Shown: positions 1-5,247 of the stretch, one piece after another
Layout of the letters: every line of letters starts with the position of its first letter
How positions within the stretch are numbered: the stretch's first letter is position 1
Source of the DNA: Elusimicrobiota bacterium
GTDB taxonomy: Bacteria; Elusimicrobiota; Elusimicrobia; Elusimicrobiales; Elusimicrobiaceae
Length of the DNA: 5,247 bases
NCBI GenBank assembly: GCA_023398295.1
Contig: JAEWSL010000007.1
Coordinates: forward strand, 1 to 5,247
Reading direction: 5' to 3'
The notes under the pieces: generated by a model
The model's database searches: none
Told to the model about the DNA's origin: nothing
Seen by the model: the letters and a program-made list of their open reading frames with translations, nothing else
Position numbers and translations under genes: made by a program

Positions 1-1377
1 GTTTAAGCGGCGCGCGGCTTTGACCGCGCGCAAAGTTTCTTTATAAGCCTCGCTCTCGCTTAAAGTTCTGCGCGCAAGACCTTGTTTGCAGGCCGTCTTT
101 ACGACAGCGGCCGCTTCAAGGGCGTAAAGTTCGTCATCGTCCATAGGCGGCAAAATGCGCTCCCTCTTAAGGCCAAGACGCCTTGCGCGCAGTGCCAAAG
201 CCTGCGTTGCGCTTAAGGCCATCTCGTCGCTTATTGCCTTTGCGCGGCACAAAAGCGCGCCTTTTAGAATCCCCGGGAAACAAAGACTGTTATTAACCTG
301 GTTTGCAAAATCGCCCCTGCCCGTTGCAACGATAAACGCGCCCGCTTCAAAGGCGTCCTGCGGATAAATTTCCGGTATCGGGTTAGCGCAGGCAAAGACT
401 ATGGCCTTTGAAGCCATAAGTTTTATCCATTCTTTTTTAAGCACGTTTGGCCCGCTGGCGGAAAGAGCTATAACTGCGTCTGCGCCTTTGAAAACTTCCT
501 CATGCGTCTTAAGGCAGGAAGGATTTGTTATTTTGCAGAGTTCCCATTGCTTAAAAGAAGCGGTATTATTTTTAAGGTCCTCCCTGTTTTTATGCAGCGC
601 GCTTTTGGAATCAAACATAATAATATTCTTCGGCGGCGCGCCAAGCCGCATTAAGAAGGAAGCTATGGACGTGTTTGCCGCGCCCGAACCGTATAGAATT
701 ATTTTTGCGTTTTCTATTTTCTTGCGCACAAGTTTAAGCGCGTTTAAGAACGCCGCGCAGACCACGCAGGCCGTGCCTTGGGCGTCATCATGCCAAACGG
801 GAATATCGCCTTCTTTTTTAAGCGCGTCCAAAACATAGTAGCAGTTCGGCTGGCTGATATCTTCAAGATTTATCGCGCCGTAGGAAGGGCTTACCGTCTT
901 AACGAAATCTATTATTTTTTGCGCAGAAGGCTTGCCGTCTGCGCCGCGGCTGTCTATGCAAAGGGCGTGGGCGTCTATGCCGCCGAAGTATTTCATAAGC
1001 ATGGCTTTGCCTTCCATAACGCCAAGAGCGCCGTGGGGGCCGCAGTCCCCGTCGCCAAGCACGCGCGTGCCGTCGCTTACCACAGCGACGCAGTTGGCGC
1101 GGTTTGAAAGCGCAAAAGCCTGCTCTTTATCCGCCTTAAGCGCCAGAGAAACGCTTGATACCCCCGGCGTATAATAAACGTTAAGCCACGCGGGGTTAAA
1201 TATAGGCGCTTTCAGACACGTTGCGGTTTTGCCGCCGTAAAATTTATGCGCAAGCAGAGAAATATTTTTTAGCAGTCTTGTTTTAGCCTGATATAAAAGA
1301 CGGGGATTTTTAAGCGCGGCGTTTGCGCGCAGAATTTTATCAAAATTATTGAGCTTCAGCTTTGCCTTCTTTTTCAT
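1..1377 (-). CDS. NAD(P)-dependent malic enzyme, 3' end outside the window
   Basis: Oxidative decarboxylation of malate to pyruvate and CO2 with reduction of NAD(P), a cytosolic enzyme of central carbon metabolism. The 459 codons present (numbered from ATG 1377) cover nearly the whole short bacterial form. Visible family landmarks are YYTPGV with the catalytic Tyr69, a DGTRVLGDGD stretch at 102-111, MEGK with Lys124, NLEDIS with metal ligands Glu172 and Asp173, HDDAQGTA at 196-203 with Asp197/198, a Rossmann GSGAAN at 230-235, ANPIPE from 331, ATGRGDFANQVNN at 351-363 and FPGILKGAL. Family members usually read HDDQHGTA and GxGAAG, so two conserved sites differ here. Cofactor preference cannot be decided. 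No stop is reached; family alignment suggests only a short tail is missing. The start is uncertain: ATG 1377 overlaps the preceding gene by 32 nt behind a weak purine-rich site, and an in-frame ATG at 1428 would add a Lys/Arg-rich 17-residue leader. Codons are visibly richer in GCG and CGC than in the two genes upstream. Confidence 0.93.
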   Translation of the reverse strand, partial: MKKKAKLKLNNFDKILRANAALKNPRLLYQAKTRLLKNISLLAHKFYGGKTATCLKAPIFNPAWLNVYYTPGVSSVSLALKADKEQAFALSNRANCVAVVSDGTRVLGDGDCGPHGALGVMEGKAMLMKYFGGIDAHALCIDSRGADGKPSAQKIIDFVKTVSPSYGAINLEDISQPNCYYVLDALKKEGDIPVWHDDAQGTACVVCAAFLNALKLVRKKIENAKIILYGSGAANTSIASFLMRLGAPPKNIIMFDSKSALHKNREDLKNNTASFKQWELCKITNPSCLKTHEEVFKGADAVIALSASGPNVLKKEWIKLMASKAIVFACANPIPEIYPQDAFEAGAFIVATGRGDFANQVNNSLCFPGILKGALLCRAKAISDEMALSATQALALRARRLGLKRERILPPMDDDELYALEAAAVVKTACKQGLARRTLSESEAYKETLRAVKAARRLN

Positions 1378-3013
1378 TTTCTTTTTCGCCTGCTTGCGAG
1401 CCTTTTTTTCCTGTCTTATTATTTTCATTTTCCCCGGAGGCTTTGAGGGTGTTATTAATTTTTTCTCCGATCCTATTCAAACCGGAATAAGTAGAAAAAT
1501 TGTCCCCCTCTTTCGGTTTAATTAAAACGGAATTGATATTTCTTTTGTTCTCCGCTTCATCTAAGGTCAGGATTAAGTAATTTTTATCCTTTGACCATTC
1601 TTTATATGTCGCGCTGGAGACCACAATAAGGCTTTTGTCGTCTAAATCTTTCTTTTTCCCTTTGTCAAGCTGCGGAAGTTCCATATTTTTGCCTTTGCTT
1701 TTATCGGCGGATAAATTAATTATATCTTTCTCTTCTATCTTTTTAACTGCGCCGCCGGCGGCGGTTATGGCTAAGGCGCCCAAAGCGTTTTCCCCCGCGA
1801 CGACAAAAAATTTTCCGCCTTCAAGCGCGCCTGCATTAATGATAATTTCTTTTTTTGTTTCTATTTTGTTTCTTATTTTCGTTTCGTCAGGGGAACCGCC
1901 GCAGCCCTCCGATATATCTTTAATGATATCATCGTTCTGTTCATCTTTAGCGGGAGCTTTTTCTTCTTCGCTGCCACAGCTGGACACCATATCTGGAATC
2001 TTTTGCCATTGGGACGGATCATATTCTTTAGGTTTCTTTAAAGGCGGCCGTCCGTCTTTTTCATTATTGTACGGGGTGGAGTTTTCCCTCATTTGCTCAT
2101 GCATATCGTCTTTTAGGTCTTTGAAATAAGACTCGTGATTTCTGGCGACCTCTTCAGTTTGGATAACCGAGGTTTCAAACTGCTCGCTTATTTGCGGGAT
2201 ATCGCCATCGCCGGCCGCCGCAGATGAAGAAACGCCCGAAAAGCCGGAAGTTCTTCCTCCTCCGCGGTAAGACGACAAAACGCCGCCGCCCTCCGAGTCA
2301 AAAGAATCGTCGTCGTCAGAGCCGAAGGCCGACGTATTGCCTCCCGTTTTGCCGTTGTAGGAAAACGGCGAAGCATCTTCGCCGTCATATGCGCCGTCTG
2401 CAGAAAACGGCTCTTGGGAAGCCTGCCCTTGGGAAGAATTTTGCACTCTGCTCATAATTTCTTCGTGAATTTTAGAAGAATCAAAAATTTGCTGAGCTTT
2501 TTCATCCGTTGAAATATTATGAATGCCTTTTACGGGAACGCCTTGGGAAGGCTCCTGCTGGATATACTCGTCATCCTCCGCACCGGCGGCAGACGAAGCC
2601 CCGGGACGACGTCTGGTAGCGGCATGATCGTAGGCGGAATCGCGCCCGTAAGAACCCTCTTCGTAAAAGTCGTATGAATCAAAAGCTTCTTCCGATGCGG
2701 CGGAGGCAATGTCCTGCCGCGGGGAATCTTGCTCTTGCGTCCCGTAGTCGTCATATTGCGTTTCCTTAAAAGCTTTTGCGGTAAACGCTTTTTTGAGAGA
2801 TTTTCTTAAAGAGGCAAACAAAGGCTTTTTGCCAAAAGTTCTTTTGTAAGGAGAAGGCAGAATAGGAAGAGGGGCAAACTGCGCGCTGTTTTCCTGCTCT
2901 TCTTCAAGGCCGATTCTGTTTTGGACGACGGAAACTTCGTCCTCATAAAAAAAAGGAAGAAGCGTCATAAAAGCCAGCCCCAAAACAAAAACAGCCACAA
3001 CGGTTTTTTTCAA
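1346..3013 (-). CDS. Membrane-anchored low-complexity protein of unknown function (555 aa)
   Basis: I do not recognise this protein. It begins with KK and one hydrophobic segment (about residues 4-22), followed at once by acidic residues (YEDE). Positive-inside logic places the rest outside the cytoplasmic membrane. No lipobox or convincing signal peptidase site is seen, so an anchor is more likely than a cleaved signal. A basic stretch at 57-83 (with KKAF at 74-77) precedes a long Ser/Gly/Asp/Tyr-rich, probably disordered region (about 84-275) with an acidic run DDDD at 233-236. A predicted helical part follows at about 276-310. A more ordered region at about 387-525 has alternating hydrophobic strands and small-residue patches, and the tail is Lys/Glu/Gly-rich. 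Only two cysteines are seen (346 and 371), possibly a disulfide pair. TTG 3013 is chosen as start because GGAGG lies 5 nt upstream; an earlier TTG at 3025 would place that site inside the gene. Its 3' end overlaps the malic enzyme. Short motifs suggest it is a diverged paralogue of its upstream neighbour. Confidence 0.82.
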   Translation of the reverse strand: MKKTVVAVFVLGLAFMTLLPFFYEDEVSVVQNRIGLEEEQENSAQFAPLPILPSPYKRTFGKKPLFASLRKSLKKAFTAKAFKETQYDDYGTQEQDSPRQDIASAASEEAFDSYDFYEEGSYGRDSAYDHAATRRRPGASSAAGAEDDEYIQQEPSQGVPVKGIHNISTDEKAQQIFDSSKIHEEIMSRVQNSSQGQASQEPFSADGAYDGEDASPFSYNGKTGGNTSAFGSDDDDSFDSEGGGVLSSYRGGGRTSGFSGVSSSAAAGDGDIPQISEQFETSVIQTEEVARNHESYFKDLKDDMHEQMRENSTPYNNEKDGRPPLKKPKEYDPSQWQKIPDMVSSCGSEEEKAPAKDEQNDDIIKDISEGCGGSPDETKIRNKIETKKEIIINAGALEGGKFFVVAGENALGALAITAAGGAVKKIEEKDIINLSADKSKGKNMELPQLDKGKKKDLDDKSLIVVSSATYKEWSKDKNYLILTLDEAENKRNINSVLIKPKEGDNFSTYSGLNRIGEKINNTLKASGENENNKTGKKGSQAGEKENEKEGKAEAQ

Positions 3014-3018
3014 AGCAG

Positions 3019-3023
3019 CCTCC
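3019..3023 (-). promoter_or_regulatory. Ribosome binding site GGAGG that decides a TTG start
   Basis: On the minus strand GGAGG is followed by 5 nt and then TTG-AAA-AAA. This is the best Shine-Dalgarno match in the region. It fixes the start of the 555-residue protein at TTG 3013 rather than TTG 3025, whose own last base is the first G of this site. Confidence 0.75.
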
Positions 3024-3049
3024 AAAAGCCAAATGCAACGCCTTGATAT

Positions 3050-3079
3050 ATTCTATTTATTTAACGCGCGTTTTGTAAA
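3050..3079 (-). promoter_or_regulatory. Possible sigma-70 promoter for the 555-residue protein gene
   Basis: In the 72-bp gap between the two unknown genes, the minus strand reads TTTACA (3074-3079), an 18-nt spacer, then TAGAAT (3050-3055). Each hexamer is one base from consensus. The start site would be near 3043, giving a leader of about 30 nt that contains the GGAGG site. The spacer holds the self-complementary AACGCGCGTT (3063-3072), which could be an operator or chance. The gene could also be read through from the upstream gene, as no terminator is seen in the gap. Confidence 0.45.
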
Positions 3080-3085
3080 GGGTTA

Positions 3086-4960
3086 TCATTTTTCATTCAC
3101 GGCTTCGTTTGCGGCGGTGCTCATGCTTTTTAAGCTTTCTTCCGCTTTTTGTTTATCTTCCTGTCTTTGCTGCAGACTTCTGTATAAAGCCCTGGAGGCT
3201 TCCCTTTTGCCCTTAAAAATAGCTTTTGCAATATCCTTTTCGTTTATCCAAACCTGGTCGGAAAAAATTGAAACCAGCCTTGCGCGCGGAATGTTGATAG
3301 TTTGCACTCCGGGGATAGGAGGCGGGATTTCCCTGTTCGCGGTTATTACAGTTACGCCTTTTTGCGTTATTTTTTTAGACAATTCTTTTATCGGAACCGA
3401 AATCGTGGTGCTTTTCGCACCATAATCCCTTATCCACTGCGGCGTTCTCCCTTCGGCGTAAACGTTAAGAAAACTTTTTTCGCTGGCTACTATCATATTG
3501 CTGCTGTTCCTGGGATCTTTGCCTAAAATAAAAATTACCGAGCTGTCTTTGGGATATAGATTTTTTATTTTTTCCCTCTTTTTATCCATTTCTTCATACT
3601 CTTTCTTTATCTCTTCTATACTGGTTTTATCCGCGTTGAGCTGATCCAAAATTTCTTCCATAGCGGTTTTCTTAAAAAAAGTTTCCGTAAAACCGCTGTT
3701 TTCTTTATAATCCGGATTGGTAAAATTATTAAAAAAGATTTTTTCATCTCTCAATTTTTCTTTAATTACCTCTGGCAGAGGATAGCGGGAATAAAATCTT
3801 ACGGGTTTCCCTGCCAAATCTTTTTTGAATTCCTCGGTATCCCATATGTTGACTGCGAGAGTAACTTTCTCTTTTAATTTCTTCTCAAAAGCTCCGTATA
3901 TATTCTCGTCAACCTTTGCGGGAGAGTTCTTAAACTCACTGGGGACTTTGGTTTCAGTCTTTTTTTCGCTTGCCAACAAATCAAAAAATCTTCTTCTAAA
4001 ATTATCGCTGGTATCGTTAAGATATTTTTCCAAATCAGGGCCGGCGGCAGGCTTCTGTCCCGCCTCTTCTTTGTCCTTGTCATAGGACGCTGAAGCGGAC
4101 TTTGCATAATTTCTCTCAATTTCTTTAGCCTTATACATAAGCGTGTTAAACTGACTTTCAATATTTTCCGCGGTATCTCCGCTTACTGCAGAATTTTCGT
4201 TTTGAGTGAAGGAAGTCAAACTCCCAAAATCGCGCGCTTTCTCTCCTTTGCCGGCAAGCAGGCCCGTATAAATAGAGCCGTCTTCCTGCGCAATGCCTAA
4301 GCCTTCTACGGAAGGATTCCGCTGATTTTTAAGCATGGCAAAATAATCGCTTATTTCTTTTCCGTTTAAGTATTTTACGATAAGATCGCCGTTTTCATCT
4401 TGTATATATACGGCGCTTCTGCCGCTTTGGGCAGCTTGGTTATTGTGCCATTTGCTTATGGCCTTTTCTATTTCTTCGCTGGGAACATTAGCGGGATAAT
4501 CGCCGTATTTATAGCGTTTGCCTTCATAATAATAGCCGGTGTCATCGGGGGATATTTGAGCTTCTTCTTCAAAAAAAGAGTCCTCTTCCGCCATGCCCCG
4601 TCCGACAGTTTGTGTTCCGCCCGAAACGACCGAGCTCTCACTTTTGAAGATATCCTCCAAAACGTCGTCGTCATTATAATAAACGCTCTGCGACGCGTCG
4701 TCCTTGCCCCTGGAGAAAAATCTAAAGGCTTTCTTAAAATAAGCCGCGGGATTTAAGTTTTTTAGCAGCGGCAAAAAACCGCTGTCTTGATTTGAAGACG
4801 CGCCGTAGCCGCCGTCATAACCCTCTACGCCGGAGGGACCGCTTTCTTCAAAAATAACCGGCAAAAGGAAAAACACCGCAAATGCCGCCGCTAAAATAAA
4901 AATTGAAACAACTAAAGTACTGTGCGCAGCTTTGGCGCTTAAGTCTTTTACTTTTTTCAT
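3086..4960 (-). CDS. Membrane-anchored protein of unknown function (624 aa)
   Basis: I do not recognise this protein. The N-terminus has four lysines (2, 3, 5, 10), then one hydrophobic segment (about 14-37) ending in an acidic turn (FEES), so the bulk should lie outside the cytoplasmic membrane. A Gly/Tyr/Asp-rich linker follows (40-60), then a basic amphipathic stretch with FKKAF at 75-79, and an acidic Tyr-rich region (about 93-155). The middle (about 160-330) looks partly helical and includes QF...EIERNY at 270-285. A more ordered C-terminal half follows, with a probable coiled coil at 440-468, strand-like VIFILGKDP at 475-483, a VTVITANREIPPPIPG segment (536-551), and a charged helical tail (about 573-615). 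No cysteine is seen. The open frame extends to an ATG at 5053, but ATG 4960 is preferred: GGGGTG lies 5 nt upstream and the promoter (4989-5015) sits inside the longer frame. It is the first gene of the minus-strand block, with a probable paralogue downstream. Confidence 0.85.
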   Translation of the reverse strand: MKKVKDLSAKAAHSTLVVSIFILAAAFAVFFLLPVIFEESGPSGVEGYDGGYGASSNQDSGFLPLLKNLNPAAYFKKAFRFFSRGKDDASQSVYYNDDDVLEDIFKSESSVVSGGTQTVGRGMAEEDSFFEEEAQISPDDTGYYYEGKRYKYGDYPANVPSEEIEKAISKWHNNQAAQSGRSAVYIQDENGDLIVKYLNGKEISDYFAMLKNQRNPSVEGLGIAQEDGSIYTGLLAGKGEKARDFGSLTSFTQNENSAVSGDTAENIESQFNTLMYKAKEIERNYAKSASASYDKDKEEAGQKPAAGPDLEKYLNDTSDNFRRRFFDLLASEKKTETKVPSEFKNSPAKVDENIYGAFEKKLKEKVTLAVNIWDTEEFKKDLAGKPVRFYSRYPLPEVIKEKLRDEKIFFNNFTNPDYKENSGFTETFFKKTAMEEILDQLNADKTSIEEIKKEYEEMDKKREKIKNLYPKDSSVIFILGKDPRNSSNMIVASEKSFLNVYAEGRTPQWIRDYGAKSTTISVPIKELSKKITQKGVTVITANREIPPPIPGVQTINIPRARLVSIFSDQVWINEKDIAKAIFKGKREASRALYRSLQQRQEDKQKAEESLKSMSTAANEAVNEK

Positions 4961-4965
4961 AAACG

Positions 4966-4971
4966 CACCCC
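4966..4971 (-). promoter_or_regulatory. Ribosome binding site GGGGTG for the 624-residue protein
   Basis: The minus strand reads GGGGTG, 5 nt, then ATG 4960. This supports ATG 4960 over the in-frame ATG at 4975, which would lie only about 7 nt from the predicted transcript start with no ribosome binding site. Confidence 0.6.
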
Positions 4972-4975
4972 GCAT

Positions 4976-5001
4976 GCAATGATGCTTTATTATATCATTG
5001 C
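4976..5001. promoter_or_regulatory. Probable operator: perfect 8-10-8 inverted repeat over the -10 and start site
   Basis: GCAATGAT (4976-4983) and ATCATTGC (4994-5001) are exact reverse complements separated by 10 bp. The right arm touches the -10 hexamer and the left arm covers the predicted transcript start, so a dimer bound here would block RNA polymerase. The geometry (half-site centres 18 bp apart) is unlike the compact 7-1-7 Fur/PerR box, so the binding protein is unknown and need not be the divergent regulator. Confidence 0.5.
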
Positions 5002-5015
5002 TTATATTTTGTAAA
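4989..5015 (-). promoter_or_regulatory. Sigma-70 promoter of the minus-strand block
   Basis: The minus strand carries TTTACA (5010-5015) and a perfect TATAAT (4989-4994). The 15-nt spacer is shorter than ideal; a TTGAAA at 5017-5022 would be too far away. The predicted start is near 4982, giving a leader of about 22 nt before ATG 4960. The same TTTACAAAA string opens the possible promoter of the downstream gene. Confidence 0.6.
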
Positions 5016-5038
5016 TTTTCAAGAGCAATAAGGCCTAA

Positions 5039-5061
5039 GCGGATTTTCTGCAAAAATCCGC
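5039..5061. repeat. Perfect 9-5-9 inverted repeat in the divergent intergenic region
   Basis: GCGGATTTT (5039-5047) and AAAATCCGC (5053-5061) pair exactly around the 5-nt centre CTGCA. It is upstream of both divergent promoters. There is no T-run after the stem on either strand and no gene ends into it, so it is not a standard terminator. A protein-binding dyad or hairpin is more likely. Confidence 0.55.
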
Positions 5062-5084
5062 AACGTTGTTCCGCGCGCGAAAAC

Positions 5085-5113
5085 TTGCTTTGAAATTATA
5101 AAAATAATATAAT
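5085..5113 (+). promoter_or_regulatory. Sigma-70 promoter of the Fur/PerR-family gene
   Basis: TTGCTT (5085-5090), a 17-nt spacer, and a perfect TATAAT (5108-5113). The start site is expected near 5120, giving a leader of about 44 nt. The spacing is ideal although the -35 matches only in its TTG. Confidence 0.6.
5096..5110 (+). promoter_or_regulatory. PerR-box-like element in the regulator's own promoter
   Basis: The 15 bases TTATAAAAATAATAT match the Bacillus PerR box TTATAATNATTATAA at 11 of 14 defined positions. The element lies in the spacer and -10 region, where binding would repress. Autoregulation is common for PerR. The whole stretch is AT-rich, so a chance match is quite possible. 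Confidence 0.3.
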
Positions 5114-5115
5114 AA

Positions 5116-5130
5116 TAGTAATTGCTACTA
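5116..5130. repeat. Short 5-5-5 inverted repeat at the regulator transcript start
   Basis: TAGTA (5116-5120) and TACTA (5126-5130) flank ATTGC, just downstream of the -10. It could be a weak operator half-site pair or leader hairpin, but arms of 5 bp are easily found by chance. Confidence 0.25.
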
Positions 5131-5152
5131 CTTGTTTATCCATAGGATATTT

Positions 5153-5158
5153 AAGGAG
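5153..5158 (+). promoter_or_regulatory. Ribosome binding site AAGGAG of the Fur/PerR-family gene
   Basis: AAGGAG with a 5-nt spacer to ATG 5164. It is a strong Shine-Dalgarno match and confirms the start. Confidence 0.8.
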
Positions 5159-5163
5159 ATTTT

Positions 5164-5247
5164 ATGAGGTACTCAAAACAAAGAGAGCTTATTTTTGAAA
5201 CTCTCAGTCAAAACCCCATACACCCCACGGCGGACGATATTTATAAT
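5164..5247 (+). CDS. Fur/PerR-family metalloregulator, N-terminal 28 residues only
   Basis: The first 28 codons are open to the window edge. They begin MRYSKQRELIFETL and contain a NPIHPTADDIYN segment, which closely follows the start of the Fur-family DNA-binding domain (KxxxQRxxIxxxL...HPTAxxIY). The short N-terminus and the YSKQRE start resemble PerR-type peroxide sensors more than Fur proper, but the metal-binding His/Asp/Cys residues lie beyond the window, so the subtype is inferred. These proteins are cytosolic dimers that repress iron, zinc or peroxide-stress genes. It is divergent from the minus-strand block across a 203-bp region with several dyads, and its own promoter contains a PerR-box-like sequence, which suggests autoregulation. 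Genes following it, possibly peroxide-defence proteins, are not visible. Confidence 0.85.
   Translation, partial: MRYSKQRELIFETLSQNPIHPTADDIYN

Noticed and set aside
401..1174. Plus-strand open frames of 80-145 codons
   Set aside because: They run antisense to the malic enzyme, whose reading frame contains all the family motifs. They have no ribosome binding sites or recognisable products and reflect GC-rich codons in the real gene.
1635..2129. Plus-strand open frame of 164 codons rich in Ser and Phe
   Set aside because: It is the antisense shadow of the Lys/Glu/Asp-rich minus-strand gene, which has a GGAGG site and continuous frame. Hydrophobic content arises from complementing charged codons.
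3063..3072. Palindrome AACGCGCGTT in the gap between the unknown genes as an operator or terminator
   Set aside because: It is only 10 bp without a loop, and GCGC strings are common throughout the window. There is no T-run, so neither role can be supported.
4400..4756. Plus-strand open frame of 118 codons that looks like a small membrane protein
   Set aside because: It is antisense to the 624-residue protein. Its hydrophobic stretches mirror acidic and Tyr-rich codons, and no ribosome binding site or promoter precedes it.
4961..5053. N-terminal extension of the 624-residue protein to the ATG at 5053
   Set aside because: The predicted promoter (4989-5015) and the operator-like dyad lie within it, the added residues do not form a signal peptide, and GGGGTG is correctly placed for ATG 4960.
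5039..5061. The 9-5-9 inverted repeat as an intrinsic terminator
   Set aside because: No gene ends towards it on either strand and no T-tract follows the stem.

Overview
The window holds a three-gene block on the minus strand and the first codons of a divergent gene on the plus strand. Read in minus-strand order, the block is a 624-residue membrane-anchored protein of unknown function (3086-4960), a 555-residue membrane-anchored, low-complexity protein of unknown function (1346-3013), and a malic enzyme (about 1-1377) that runs off the left edge. The start of a Fur/PerR-type metalloregulator lies at 5164-5247, divergent from the block and cut by the right edge. No rRNA, tRNA, CRISPR array, insertion sequence or classical intrinsic terminator is visible.

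The DNA is moderately AT-rich, but the enzyme gene uses many GCG (Ala) and CGC (Arg) codons. Ribosome binding sites are AGGAG-like and promoters are sigma-70-like, with one perfect TATAAT on each side of the divergent intergenic region. This points to a bacterium. An anaerobic or host-associated Elusimicrobiota-like organism is a possible fit by general look, but that is a weak guess and not shown by the sequence.

The most interesting parts are the two unknown proteins and the 203-bp divergent control region. The two proteins share an N-in anchor, matching short motifs in the same order (LLP before an acidic turn, F-x-P-L, a KKAF segment, and a QF...E..RN segment) and similar -35 elements. 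They are probably anciently duplicated, strongly diverged envelope proteins. The control region (4961-5163) carries an 8-10-8 dyad over the -10 and start site of the unknown gene, a perfect 9-5-9 dyad midway, and a PerR-box-like AT-rich element within the regulator's own promoter.

The malic enzyme overlaps the end of the 555-residue gene, so the block may be read as one transcript, although the middle gene also has a plausible promoter of its own. Nothing in the sequence links malate decarboxylation functionally to the two anchored proteins. Two start sites were moved inward: to 4960 for the first protein, because its promoter lies inside the longer open frame, and to TTG 3013 for the second, because it follows a GGAGG at 5-nt spacing.
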